Source: CAWJHE01 sp963842455 (GTDB lineage Bacteria > Chloroflexota > Anaerolineae > Anaerolineales > UBA4823). From it: a stretch of DNA of 64,000 bases. Below the pieces are notes generated by a model, which was given only the letters and a program-made list of their open reading frames with translations, ran no database searches and was not told the DNA's origin. Both the position numbers and the translations under genes were made by a program. Where the stretch lies: assembly GCA_963842455.1 (NCBI GenBank), contig CAWJHE010000013.1:62001-126000 (forward strand), in the 5' to 3' direction. Shown piece after piece: positions 26,901-35,956 of this stretch. The stretch's first letter is position 1. The number at the start of each line of letters is the position of its first letter.

Positions 26901-27818
26901 TCATTCGTTATTCAAAACTGGTAAAAGATCTGCAGCTATTGTAATGGTCTGCAAATGGATCGCCACAGTATCTTCCACAGGGTTGGCATAACCGCCCCCC
27001 AAAACGATAGCTGCAGGGATTTGGTTTTGCAAACAAGTTTCTAAAACCAGGCGGTCGCGCGCGGCCAATCCTGCTTTAGATAACGACAGGCGTCCCAAGC
27101 GGTCACCAAAATACGGATCAGCCCCGGCGATATAAATCGACAGGTCTGGATTTGCCAGGTTAAGCGATTGATCCAGGCCAATCTTCAGCACCTGCAGATA
27201 TTCATCATCACCGCAACCGTCGGGCAAAGCGATATCTAAATCACTGGGAACTTTGCGATAGGGAAAATTCTTTTCGCCATGTATGGAGAAAGTGAAAACA
27301 CTGTCATCCGCCGAAAAGATGGCTGCTGTTCCATCTCCCTGGTGTACATCCAGATCAATGACTAGAACTTTCCTGGCGATCCCTTTTGCCTGCAGATCCC
27401 TCGCAGCGATAGCGACATCATTGAAAACACAATAACCTTCTCCATGACCAGGGTGAGCGTGGTGAGTGCCCCCTGCCAGGTTGGCTGAAATGCCATCCTG
27501 AAACGCAGCTTGACAGGCGCTTATGCTGCCGCCTACCGAGAGACGGGCTCTGGCTACCAGATCCTCTGACCAGGGAAAACCAATGCGACGCATCTCTCGC
27601 TCAGTCATTTGCCCGGCGATTAACCTGTGTAAATAATCTTGTGTATGCACCCTAAGAATTTGTTCATCGCTTGCCGGCTCTGCAGCGATGATATGCAAAG
27701 ACGGTGTCAGGTTGGCATTCTGGACAGCCTGCCGCAACAGGTCGTACTTGGGCATCGGAAAACGATGTCCAGTGGGCAGGTTGATCCTGCGGTGATCCGA
27801 ATAGAAAAGTTTGATCAT
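26901..27818 (-). CDS. Histone-deacetylase-superfamily amidohydrolase (AcuC-like)
   Basis: Zinc-dependent deacetylase, 305 aa. Active-site features are GGTHHAHPGHGEGYCVFND (catalytic His pair and the loop) and VIDLDVHQGDGTA (zinc-binding Asp and His). The second zinc Asp is in IYIAGADPYFGD, and the closing VLGGGYA motif is present. Bacterial members deacetylate acetyl-CoA synthetase, polyamines or other small acetylated compounds; which one applies here cannot be told. Its start lies three bases after the lipoprotein gene stop, so the two are co-transcribed. Confidence 0.9.
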   Translation of the reverse strand: MIKLFYSDHRRINLPTGHRFPMPKYDLLRQAVQNANLTPSLHIIAAEPASDEQILRVHTQDYLHRLIAGQMTEREMRRIGFPWSEDLVARARLSVGGSISACQAAFQDGISANLAGGTHHAHPGHGEGYCVFNDVAIAARDLQAKGIARKVLVIDLDVHQGDGTAAIFSADDSVFTFSIHGEKNFPYRKVPSDLDIALPDGCGDDEYLQVLKIGLDQSLNLANPDLSIYIAGADPYFGDRLGRLSLSKAGLAARDRLVLETCLQNQIPAAIVLGGGYANPVEDTVAIHLQTITIAADLLPVLNNE

Positions 27819-27821
27819 TAA

Positions 27822-28445
27822 CTAATTTTCTATTGTTATCAGCACCGTAACCTGGTTCAAAAAAGGAATTTGGGTAACGATCACCGAAGCCCGCCGCCCA
27901 TTCTTCTCAAAAACCAGGGTAGCCAGGTTGTCGATTACAGAAGAATCGCGCTCAACTTTGACCCATCCATTTACAGGCATCTCACGATAATAAAAATCGA
28001 GCACTTCTTGAAAGCTGCCTGTGCTGAAATAGGAAACCAGGTCTTGAGAAGCAATCAGATCACTGACGCCATCCCCAAGAACGGGAATATCCACCGGTTT
28101 CTCTCCCGAGATGCTGGGCAAATCCGTTACCACAGCCTGGGCAGTTTCTTTAATCCCGCTTTCGCCAATATCCGTCGCTACAGACTGGACTGTTTCCTTG
28201 ACGCCACTTTCACCAATATCCGTGGCGACTGCCGCCATGGTTTCTTTGATCCCACTTTCGTCGATTTGCGTTACGATAGCCTGCCCAGTACTCAGGATTT
28301 CGCGTCCGTTCTCCACACTGGTAGCCAGAGCTTCACCGGTGGCTTTCAACTCACCCGCCCGTGACACAATACTGCAGGAAAAGGACACTATCGCCAACAG
28401 GCTGATCGCTAACAGGAAAACGCTCAGAGTTTTCGTTTTCATCAC
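27822..28445 (-). CDS. Uncharacterised repeat-containing lipoprotein
   Basis: 207-aa exported protein of unknown function. A hydrophobic N-terminus ends in a probable lipobox (VSFSC, Cys ~24). Residues ~65-110 hold three tandem 16-residue units (VATDIGESGVKETVQS pattern), probably an amphipathic helix or coiled spacer. The C-terminal ~80 residues (VSYFSTGSFQEVLDFYYREM, then NGWVKVERDSS) form a small folded domain seen in many Chloroflexota lipoproteins. It precedes the deacetylase gene by three bases; no functional link can be deduced. Confidence 0.65.
   Translation of the reverse strand: MMKTKTLSVFLLAISLLAIVSFSCSIVSRAGELKATGEALATSVENGREILSTGQAIVTQIDESGIKETMAAVATDIGESGVKETVQSVATDIGESGIKETAQAVVTDLPSISGEKPVDIPVLGDGVSDLIASQDLVSYFSTGSFQEVLDFYYREMPVNGWVKVERDSSVIDNLATLVFEKNGRRASVIVTQIPFLNQVTVLITIEN
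28120..28270. repeat. Three 48-base tandem repeats inside the lipoprotein gene
   Basis: Near-identical 48-base units (core gccaatatccgtcgctacag and variants on the plus strand) encode the three 16-residue repeats. In-frame length means unit number can change without breaking the gene. Confidence 0.6.
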
Positions 28446-28487
28446 AATCTCCTTCTGAAAGAGTGTTCGATTTAAATTGGACTATTT

Positions 28488-29411
28488 CTAGCCAATTATA
28501 CCTTTTGCCAGGGAAGCCAGGTCTTCAAGTTCATCCAAATCTAGCCATTGCAGCATCAGGCGCTGTACTCCAACTTTTTCAAGGATTTGGATCTGCTGGC
28601 GAATTTCCTCAGCTGTACCAACCAATAACCCTTTATTCCTCAAGTCATCTGCTGTTAGCTCACCTTTGGTGCGCAGACTTACTTTTCTTTCCACATCGCC
28701 TTGGTCATGACCAAAAATGCACCCGGTCATCATCGAACGCCGCACCTGTTCAGGCTGACGTTTTTCTTTAATCAATAATTGGTCAAGAACCTGGTTCAGT
28801 CGTGAAAATTCCCGGGGAGATAAAAACAGAGCATTCCACTCTGATGCAAAACGGGCTACCAGAGGTAGTGTGCGTTTCTCCCCATTACCTCCAACTAAGA
28901 TCGGGGGACCAGCATGGCGAAGCGGACGGGGCAATAAAACGGCATCGCGCAAGTGGAAAAATTCACCCTCAAAATTTACCGGGTGCTCACTGCCTAAGAG
29001 CTGGCTAATCACAGCCAGTCCTTCTTCGAAGCGAACGAAACGTCGATCTATATCCAGGAGATCAAAACCGTAAGCAAGATGCTCGCGCTCTTGCCAGCCT
29101 GCGCCCAATCCCAGAATCAGGCGTCCTTCAGATAAATCATCCACTGCGACCGCCATCCTGGCTGTCATGGCAGGATGGCGAAATGAAACAGGTGAGACCA
29201 AAGGACCGAAATCGATCCGCTTTGTGTGGCTGGCCAGCCAGGTAAGGGAGGTCCACAATTCTAATGAATCCAGATCGGGAGGCGATGCATTTGTAAAATG
29301 ATCCGAACGAAATAGCCCTGAAAACCCCAGGTCTTCCGCTGCAGCAGCTATTCTCTTCCAGCGAGGCCAATTCAATCCATTTTGGCCCTCGATCATGAGC
29401 GCTATTTCCAT
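28488..29411 (-). CDS. LLM-class (luciferase-like, probably F420-dependent) oxidoreductase
   Basis: TIM-barrel oxidoreductase. ATG 29411 is preferred over upstream starts because it follows the fructose-bisphosphatase stop by a few bases and AAGGA precedes it; length is about 307 aa. Family features are EDLGFSGLFRSDHF, TKRIDFGPLVSPVSFRHPAM, GRLILGLGAGWQEREH and LLPRPLRHAGPPILVGGNGE. The Gly/Ala-rich pattern suits F420 more than FMN, but cofactor choice is inferred from the family. Substrate unknown. It is downstream of fbp in the same operon without an evident metabolic link. Confidence 0.88.
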   Translation of the reverse strand: MEIALMIEGQNGLNWPRWKRIAAAAEDLGFSGLFRSDHFTNASPPDLDSLELWTSLTWLASHTKRIDFGPLVSPVSFRHPAMTARMAVAVDDLSEGRLILGLGAGWQEREHLAYGFDLLDIDRRFVRFEEGLAVISQLLGSEHPVNFEGEFFHLRDAVLLPRPLRHAGPPILVGGNGEKRTLPLVARFASEWNALFLSPREFSRLNQVLDQLLIKEKRQPEQVRRSMMTGCIFGHDQGDVERKVSLRTKGELTADDLRNKGLLVGTAEEIRQQIQILEKVGVQRLMLQWLDLDELEDLASLAKGIIG

Positions 29412-29415
29412 CTGA

Positions 29416-30453
29416 TTAATCCTTAAAGTCGAAATTACGTATAAATTCTTCGGCTTTCTCGACCAGGAATTTATCGCCAATGAATAAAGGTGTGCGTTGG
29501 TGCAGCGTTTCAGGCTGGATGTCCAGGATATTTATTTGACCATTAGAGGCGTGTCCGCCAGCCTGTTCAGCCAGGAAGGCCAGCGGAGCAGCTTCGTACA
29601 ACAGGCGCAATTTCCCTTGAGGTTTTTGAGGATCGATATTGTCAGCGGGATAGTAGAATACCCCACCCGCTAACAGATTGCGATGAAAATCAGCAACCAA
29701 TGAACCAACGTACCTCAACGACAGTGCTTTAATTTCGTGATTTTCACCTTGCAGGAAGTCGGTATAACGCTTAACCCCTTCCGACCAATTCTTTCGATAA
29801 CCCAGGTTGACGCTAAAATAGGTCGGTTTTTCGGGCATTCGGATAAATGGATGAGACAACAAGAATTCACCGACGGAAGGATCCAGAGTAAAACCATGCA
29901 CACCTTCGCCTGTTGAATAGACCAACATGGTGCTGGAACCATAAACAATATAGCCAGCGGCTACCAGTTTTCGACCAGGTTGCAAAAAATCTACCATCTG
30001 ACCCGGGCCGTCTGGCGTCAAACGCTGGTACACCGCAAAGATCGTCCCAATCGGTATATTGAAATCAATATTCGACGATCCATCCAAGGGGTCAAACAAG
30101 AGTACATATTTGCCTGTAGGGTACCTCTCTGGAATAGGGAGCAGGCCCTCATGTTCTTCAGATGCCATGGCTGCAAGCCGACCGGTATGATCGTTCAGGC
30201 GGTACATGGTCAAATCAGCTAATTGGTCTAGTTTTTGAACGACTTCTCCCTGGATATTGACTTCATCGGTGCGACCCAGGATTTCGGCTAACCCCGCTCT
30301 GTTCGTTTTGCTAGAGATTACCTTGCCTGCCAAAGCAATATCGTATAATAAATTTGTCAGTACACCGGTTGCCTCAGGATATTGTTTTTGGCTTTGCAGA
30401 ATAAACCGTTCGATGGTGGTAATCCCTAGCTGATCTCCTATGTCTTCAAGCAT
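29416..30453 (-). CDS. fbp: Class I fructose-1,6-bisphosphatase
   Basis: Dephosphorylates fructose-1,6-bisphosphate to fructose-6-phosphate in gluconeogenesis. The 345-aa product has the metal-binding block LLFDPLDGSSNIDFNIPIGT and the FBPase signature GVFYYPADNIDPQKPQGKLR (slightly beyond the canonical GGIFLYP). It has full family length. Together with pyruvate phosphate dikinase at 44370 it supports a gluconeogenic route. Confidence 0.95.
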   Translation of the reverse strand: MLEDIGDQLGITTIERFILQSQKQYPEATGVLTNLLYDIALAGKVISSKTNRAGLAEILGRTDEVNIQGEVVQKLDQLADLTMYRLNDHTGRLAAMASEEHEGLLPIPERYPTGKYVLLFDPLDGSSNIDFNIPIGTIFAVYQRLTPDGPGQMVDFLQPGRKLVAAGYIVYGSSTMLVYSTGEGVHGFTLDPSVGEFLLSHPFIRMPEKPTYFSVNLGYRKNWSEGVKRYTDFLQGENHEIKALSLRYVGSLVADFHRNLLAGGVFYYPADNIDPQKPQGKLRLLYEAAPLAFLAEQAGGHASNGQINILDIQPETLHQRTPLFIGDKFLVEKAEEFIRNFDFKD

Positions 30454-30526
30454 TACAATCCTCCATTTCTTGAAAGTAATTTTTTATGGTTCTTCTGTCA
30501 CCACTGAAGAATCGTGAAATTTTCGG

Positions 30527-31399
30527 TTACAGCAAATCTTTCAAAACGACCCATTCCCCAGCCTGTCCTTCTAACTGGAAACCGCGCTCCAGGATATTCT
30601 CTTCCAGCAATTGATTTAAAGCGAAATCTACGGTTGCAGCTCTCCAAGCAAACAGTCTCTGAAGATCACGAATTTGCGCCGCCCCTAAAGATCGTAAATA
30701 ATGAAATGCCAGCTCGCGTCTTGCTTGGCGCTCCGTGATGTTTTGAGCTTTTTCGGGAATATCGGGATAATGCCTGGGAACAATATCGTAGGCAAATGCG
30801 TAATGCCAGGCGCCAGCCTGGGTAACGGTTACTGGAACAATTTTAAAATCTGCCTGCAGATCAGCCAGTGCTCGATTAAAGCGGCTTTCGCTAGCCCGGC
30901 TGCTTAAATGTGTAGCTCTGCGCAGCGCAGGTGTATCCATGACCCCCTGATCCAGCAACACTTCGTACACCAGGCGTGCTTCCTGGGTCATCAGTCCCTG
31001 CTCATACAATGTCCGATAATCTTCTTCGGGAGAGCCGTAATTCTCCGAAAGCGCATAAAAATACGGAGCCAGGCTCAAAGATATCATAGTAGCTTTCTTA
31101 CGCAAAACCTTGCCATAATACCAATGTTGGCCGCCTAAATTTTGATCTTTCCATCCCCAGGTCACATGACCTGGATCGTCATGGGCATCAGCAACCGGTC
31201 GATCGCCGGCAACCGCTCCCCATAAACTTGGTAAGGTTATTCCCCGGATAGGCCAGAAATAGATAAAGCCGCGTTCCTTAACATAGGAGATGGCATCAGC
31301 TTCGCTCTTAACTCGAAGCATGGGTTGAAATCGAAATGTCTTTTGCCGATATTCCTGGACTGGTTGCCAAATCAAGGTTTTCATAGCTATAAGGTTCAT
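30527..31399 (-). CDS. AlkZ/YcaQ-related winged-helix protein
   Basis: 290-aa protein resembling the AlkZ-like (DNA crosslink glycosylase YcaQ-related) group. It has FIYFWPIRGITLPSLW, DDPGHVTWGWKDQNLG and WYYGKVLRKKATMISLSL near the N-terminal half, then winged-helix-like segments (TPALRRATHLSSRASESRF). The catalytic QxQ/QxD motif of true AlkZ enzymes was not located, so glycosylase activity is doubtful. An equally fair name is AlkZ-like domain protein. It is a single gene. Confidence 0.6.
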   Translation of the reverse strand: MNLIAMKTLIWQPVQEYRQKTFRFQPMLRVKSEADAISYVKERGFIYFWPIRGITLPSLWGAVAGDRPVADAHDDPGHVTWGWKDQNLGGQHWYYGKVLRKKATMISLSLAPYFYALSENYGSPEEDYRTLYEQGLMTQEARLVYEVLLDQGVMDTPALRRATHLSSRASESRFNRALADLQADFKIVPVTVTQAGAWHYAFAYDIVPRHYPDIPEKAQNITERQARRELAFHYLRSLGAAQIRDLQRLFAWRAATVDFALNQLLEENILERGFQLEGQAGEWVVLKDLL

Positions 31400-31578
31400 T
31401 CCCTTTATACCACAATCAATGTTCTTAAGACATCAGTATTTAGTAAAGGGGTGATCGAGAAATCACCCATACGGATCAAGATAATCCCCCACATCAGAAA
31501 GACAAGGTTGATGACAATTAAGAGCGTATTTGGTAAATTATAAAGGCTGTAAAATATTGATTTTTTCAAGGACCACGC

Positions 31579-33021
31579 ATGCACGAGCCTGAGAAAGAAC
31601 AAACCAGACGGGTTCTTATTGCCTCCAGCCACCCACTTTTTGGGCAGGGATTGCGCAATTTATTAAATGTGCGCCAAGGTGATCGCGTAAAAGTGGTTGG
31701 TATGGTATCTAACCTTGAACAAACCTTACAAGCATTACATGACCTATCTCCAGACCTGTTAATTGTGGACAATGATGATGAGGACCTCAACAGGGACGAG
31801 GTTTTAGCGCGGTTTGTTGAAAGCGAAAAAAAGCTTCGTCTGGTTCTGCTCTCGTTACAAAGCTCACAGGATGCCATTGTGTATGACCGGCGTACACTGG
31901 CGGCCTCGCAAATCGATAACTGGCTGGAAGAATGGTCGATTGTTGAGCACGAAGAAAAAATTTACCCAACTCAGAGGTTTGAAAATGAAGCGCCTACCAG
32001 GAGAAACCATATGAAACATCTTGTCATCGCAGGGATCTTGGTCCTGATTGTGACCGCCCTCTTGATACTGGGCTTAGAGCAGGTGCGCTTACTTCCATCC
32101 CAGGCCAGTGTGCAGGCTCAGACCATTGACCAGTTATTTAGCCTGGAGTTTAAAGTCATTGCGTTCTTGTTTGCCCTGATTGTTGTTTTCATGCTGTACA
32201 GCATTTTTGTTTTTCGCCGAAAACCTGGTGATACAACCGATGCCGCACACATCGAGGGAAACACAAAACTAGAAGTTGCCTGGACCTTAGCTCCGTTGGC
32301 AACAGTCATGGTTTTTGCAGTTATAGGTGGTCAATCCCTGGCAGAAACGATGAGAGCGGAACCGAGAGCTTTGGAGATCAATGTCATCGGTCAACAATGG
32401 GCATGGCGGTTTGAGTACCCCCAATATGAGGTTACTTCAGATACCCTTTGGATGCCCATCGATAAACAAGCTATCCTTCACATGTCTTCCGAAGATGTGA
32501 TCCATTCTTTCTGGGTTCCGGAGTTCCGCGTCAAGCAGGATGCCCTGCCAGGTGGTGAAGAATTTGTCCGCAATATCCGGGTAACGCCGACTATCCTGGG
32601 CGATTATAAAGTTCGTTGTGCAGAATTATGCGGGACACAACATGCAACCATGTTAGCGCCGGTCAAGGTCGTCAGCCTGGAAGAATTTGACGCCTGGATT
32701 GCTTCGCAGTCCGAAGTATTGGGTAATCCTGTTGCCCGTGGAGAAAAATGGTCTCGAGAGGCCGGCTGTATAGCCTGCCACAGTGTGGACGGTACCCCTC
32801 TGGTTGGACCCAGTTGGCTGGGCGTTTTTGGTAAGGAAGAGACTATGACCGATGGAACTCTGGTGACGATCGATGAAGATTATTTACGCGAATCAATCCT
32901 GAACCCAAACAGCCTGGTGGTTCAAGGCTACCCAGCTAATGTAATGCCAGCAGATTATGGCGAGCGCCTAACGCTCGAACAAATCCAGGACATTATCGAA
33001 TATATCAAATCCCTGAAATAG
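31579..33021 (+). CDS. ctaC: Cytochrome c oxidase subunit II with cytochrome c domain, in frame with an upstream receiver-like domain
   Basis: Takes electrons from donor proteins through its heme c and CuA centres. The part from ATG 32011 (336 aa) is a complete caa3-type subunit II: two membrane helices (~5-25, ~48-68) and CuA ligands His165, Cys203, Cys207, His211 and Met214. Heme c CIACH is at 253-257, with Met312 as likely axial ligand. AGGAG at 32000 favours initiation at 32011. The same frame is open upstream to 31579 and encodes 144 residues resembling a response-regulator receiver domain (VLIASSHPLFGQGLRNLL, DLLIVDNDDED). The result may be a fusion, two products from one frame, or a lost stop. 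It is first in the oxidase operon. Confidence 0.88.
   Translation: MHEPEKEQTRRVLIASSHPLFGQGLRNLLNVRQGDRVKVVGMVSNLEQTLQALHDLSPDLLIVDNDDEDLNRDEVLARFVESEKKLRLVLLSLQSSQDAIVYDRRTLAASQIDNWLEEWSIVEHEEKIYPTQRFENEAPTRRNHMKHLVIAGILVLIVTALLILGLEQVRLLPSQASVQAQTIDQLFSLEFKVIAFLFALIVVFMLYSIFVFRRKPGDTTDAAHIEGNTKLEVAWTLAPLATVMVFAVIGGQSLAETMRAEPRALEINVIGQQWAWRFEYPQYEVTSDTLWMPIDKQAILHMSSEDVIHSFWVPEFRVKQDALPGGEEFVRNIRVTPTILGDYKVRCAELCGTQHATMLAPVKVVSLEEFDAWIASQSEVLGNPVARGEKWSREAGCIACHSVDGTPLVGPSWLGVFGKEETMTDGTLVTIDEDYLRESILNPNSLVVQGYPANVMPADYGERLTLEQIQDIIEYIKSLK
32000..32013 (+). promoter_or_regulatory. Internal ribosome-binding site deciding the CtaC start
   Basis: AGGAGA lies six bases before ATG 32011, inside the longer open frame. 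It supports independent translation of subunit II starting MKHLVIAG. Confidence 0.65.
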
Positions 33022-33088
33022 GATGGATTTGTCTTTAGCCTGGACGAAAAATTTCAGCCAGGCTGGGACGAACATCAGGAGGATTTTC

Positions 33089-35017
33089 ATGCAGGAAAAC
33101 ACAAAAATTCGTTTCTTCTCCCTGGGCCTGATCCGTGGTTTATTAGGATTAATCCTGGGCTGGATCATTGGAGCCGGTTTCGTCACGCTCATCAGGCTGC
33201 TGATGGGCTTACAGGCTTGGAATTGGGACCTGGTTTCCAAAGCATATGGCTTCACTGAGCCCGCCTGGGTAACCGGTGCACTTTTTGGAGCGATTGGTTC
33301 GATCTTAGCTACCGGTGTCACCAGCGACTGGCTGAAATGGATGAACGGCGTGCAAACGCCAGACCATCCAACAGATGCCTTTCGTTCCGGTCTGGCCCGC
33401 TATCTAAGTGTGAGCTTTGATCACAAAGTGATTGGTGTGCAATACGGTGTCACTTCCTTGATCATGTTCCTGACAGCAGGTTTTTTTGCCGTAACTTTCC
33501 GGACGGAGCTGGCAACCCCACAACTGGATGTTGTATCCTATGACGTTTACAACACCTTTATGAGCCTGCATGGCATTGTCATGATCTTTTCCATCCTGCT
33601 GGGCGTTGCTGCCATGTCAAACTTCCTGGTGCCGCTGATGATTGGCGCTAACGATATGGCCTTCCCGCGTTTGAATGCCTTTGCTTACTGGTTGAACGTT
33701 CCAGCCGGAATTATCCTCTTAAGTAGTCTTTTCTTAGGCGGTTTTGATACGGGCTGGACAGGTTACCCGCCTTTGAGCACACGTGCGCCACTCGGAATGC
33801 AGATGTTCTTCCTGGGAGTATACCTGTTCGGACTCTCCTCTATCTTGGGCTCATTGAACATTATTGCCACGACCCTGCTGATGCGAGCCAAAGGAATGGG
33901 GCTTTTCCGCATGCCTATTTTCGTTTGGACCGCCCTGGCTACTTCGATGATCAGCCTGACCGCTACCCAATTGATCGGTCTATCCTTCCAACTGGTCATG
34001 TTTGAGCGCCTTTTTGGCATGGGCTTCTTCACGCCATCCCTGGGCGGCAACCCCATCCTGTTCCAACACCTGTTCTGGTTCTACTCTCACCCGGCCGTGT
34101 ATGTGTTTGTGCTCACGGGCTTGGGCGTGATCAGCGAGCTCTTGCCAGTATTTGCCCGCAAGCCATTATTCGGCTATCGCTGGGTAGCCCTGTCCAGTTT
34201 TGGTATAGCCCTGGTTGGCTTCCTGGTGTGGGCGCACCATATGTTTACCAGCGGAATGGAAGCCTACCTGCGGGTGCCTTTTATGTACAGCACTCTTTTG
34301 GTGGCTGTGCCCACCGGCGTGAAATTCTTCAGTTGGGTAGCAACCATCTGGCAAGGCAAGCTCTCCTTTGAGACACCTTCCCTGTTTGTTTTAGGTGCGA
34401 TTTCCATTTTCTTGCTAGGCGGTTTAAGCGGCCCACCTAACGGCACAGTTTCTACCGATTTACACTTACAGGATACCTACTGGATCGTGGGACATTTTCA
34501 CGCCACCATGTTTGGCGGTTTCGTTTTTCCCTTTTTCGCCGCCCTGTATTACTGGTTCCCCAAGTTCACGGGGAAAATGTACAACGAGAAGCTGGGAAAA
34601 TTGCACTTCTACCTGATGCTGCCAGCTTTTTATGTACAGTCTTTGGGACAGATGCAGGTTGGTTTGCTGGGCATGCGCCGCAGAATCGCAGAGTATGATC
34701 CGGAATTAGGCATCCAGACCTCACAATTGCTGGTCACAATTGCTGCCTATGTGATCGGAATCGCCGTTTTGATCGCTGTATGGAATTTCATCTATAGCGC
34801 CATGAAAGGACCAGTGGCCGAAATGAACCCCTGGCGATCTCGCTCACCAGAATTTCAGCTGCCATCTCCAATCCCAGCGCATAACTACGACCAGCCATTT
34901 GAGGTGGTTGGCGAACCATATGATTACGGATTAGCAGGCTCAGCTTATGTGAGCATCGATCAAGATCGATACATACAACCAGTATCACCTGCGGTGGAAG
35001 CTGCTCCGGCAGATTGA
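33089..35017 (+). CDS. ctaD: Cytochrome c oxidase subunit I, A2-type
   Basis: Catalytic oxygen-reducing, proton-pumping subunit, 642 aa from ATG 33089 (AGGAGG just upstream). Haem a ligands are His161 and His471, the haem a3 ligand is His469, and CuB ligands are His334 and His383-His384. The cross-link Tyr338 lies in YSHPAVY (332-338). The usual HPEVY Glu is Ala, matching the YSHPxVY pattern of A2-type oxidases that use a Tyr-Ser pair instead of the D-channel Glu. The N-terminal ~110 residues carry extra membrane helices before the standard subunit I start (FDHKVIGVQYG). Confidence 0.95.
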   Translation: MQENTKIRFFSLGLIRGLLGLILGWIIGAGFVTLIRLLMGLQAWNWDLVSKAYGFTEPAWVTGALFGAIGSILATGVTSDWLKWMNGVQTPDHPTDAFRSGLARYLSVSFDHKVIGVQYGVTSLIMFLTAGFFAVTFRTELATPQLDVVSYDVYNTFMSLHGIVMIFSILLGVAAMSNFLVPLMIGANDMAFPRLNAFAYWLNVPAGIILLSSLFLGGFDTGWTGYPPLSTRAPLGMQMFFLGVYLFGLSSILGSLNIIATTLLMRAKGMGLFRMPIFVWTALATSMISLTATQLIGLSFQLVMFERLFGMGFFTPSLGGNPILFQHLFWFYSHPAVYVFVLTGLGVISELLPVFARKPLFGYRWVALSSFGIALVGFLVWAHHMFTSGMEAYLRVPFMYSTLLVAVPTGVKFFSWVATIWQGKLSFETPSLFVLGAISIFLLGGLSGPPNGTVSTDLHLQDTYWIVGHFHATMFGGFVFPFFAALYYWFPKFTGKMYNEKLGKLHFYLMLPAFYVQSLGQMQVGLLGMRRRIAEYDPELGIQTSQLLVTIAAYVIGIAVLIAVWNFIYSAMKGPVAEMNPWRSRSPEFQLPSPIPAHNYDQPFEVVGEPYDYGLAGSAYVSIDQDRYIQPVSPAVEAAPAD

Positions 35018-35104
35018 CTTCACTAAGACATGTTCACTTCGTCGAAATCGAACCGAGAAATCGCTTAGCTGCAATTTCTCAGCAAAGATAGGAGTAGAGA
35101 ACCA

Positions 35105-35314
35105 ATGGAAGACAATAAAAAAATGGCATATCGCGTTGGATGGACGGTACTTCTATTGTTGGGTATCTTAACCATCGGTGAATTTTTTATCGGTTTGGTC
35201 GCTTCAGCCTGGTGGGCAATTTTACTCGGCGTAGCGCTCTTAAAAGCCTTCTTCATCGTTCGCGATTATATGCATATTGGGCGGCTCTTTTCAGTGGAAG
35301 AGGTGCAGGAATGA
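35105..35314 (+). CDS. ctaF: Cytochrome c oxidase subunit IV (prokaryotic type)
   Basis: 69-aa membrane protein with two helices (~13-35, ~38-58). Its position between subunits I and III and the LLKAFFIVRDYMHIG motif identify it as the small bacterial subunit IV. Its stop overlaps the subunit III start (ATGA). The 87-base gap before it carries a purine-rich ribosome-binding site and nothing else recognised. Confidence 0.82.
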   Translation: MEDNKKMAYRVGWTVLLLLGILTIGEFFIGLVASAWWAILLGVALLKAFFIVRDYMHIGRLFSVEEVQE

Positions 35315-35886
35315 CCACAGATACCAACAGCTTACACACCTACAATAAAAAAGTAATTGCCAATCGCCTGGGACTTTGGCTGTTTATTTTTTCAGACTTG
35401 TTCTTGTTTGCAGGACTCTTTGTTGCCAGGTTCTATCTGCTCGGTACACAAACCCGCCCAGAAGTTGACCAGTTACTCGGGTTAGGCGTAACAGCCATTC
35501 TGCTGCTGAGCAGCTTCTTTATGAACCGGGCAGAAATTGCTGCATCCTTCGGCGATCAAAAACAATTCCTGAACAACACCCTGGTCACCATAGTTCTGGG
35601 AACGCTGTTTTTGATTGGGGTGGTCGGCGTTGAGTGGCAGATCAGCCCGCATGGACCTGATTATAGCGCAGCTTACTCCCTGTTCTACACCATGACAGGT
35701 TTTCACGCTTTCCATGTACTCACAGGTGTCATTTTCCTGGTGGTTGTTTACCGGAATGGACGCAAGGGTCATTACAACGCTGAACGCCATTGGCCAGTAG
35801 AGGCAGCTGCAGTGTACTGGCATTTCATCGATGTCGTCTGGGTATTTTTCTACCCGGCTTTGTACCTGATAGGTCTACCTGGATAA
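35311..35886 (+). CDS. ctaE: Cytochrome c oxidase subunit III
   Basis: 191-aa membrane subunit that stabilises subunit I. ATG 35311 overlaps the previous stop; the longer open frame upstream lies inside subunit IV. About five helices are seen. Typical blocks are NRLGLWLFIFSDLFLFAGLF, TGFHAFHVLTGVIFLVVV and AAAVYWHFIDVVWVFFYPALY. The short five-helix form is usual for caa3-type oxidases. Confidence 0.93.
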   Translation: MTTDTNSLHTYNKKVIANRLGLWLFIFSDLFLFAGLFVARFYLLGTQTRPEVDQLLGLGVTAILLLSSFFMNRAEIAASFGDQKQFLNNTLVTIVLGTLFLIGVVGVEWQISPHGPDYSAAYSLFYTMTGFHAFHVLTGVIFLVVVYRNGRKGHYNAERHWPVEAAAVYWHFIDVVWVFFYPALYLIGLPG

Positions 35887-35956
35887 ATGTTATTCTTGGA
35901 CTGGGGATAGATTTTTGCCCACTTCTGGCAAATAAAAATCCCCGGAGAATTTTCTC

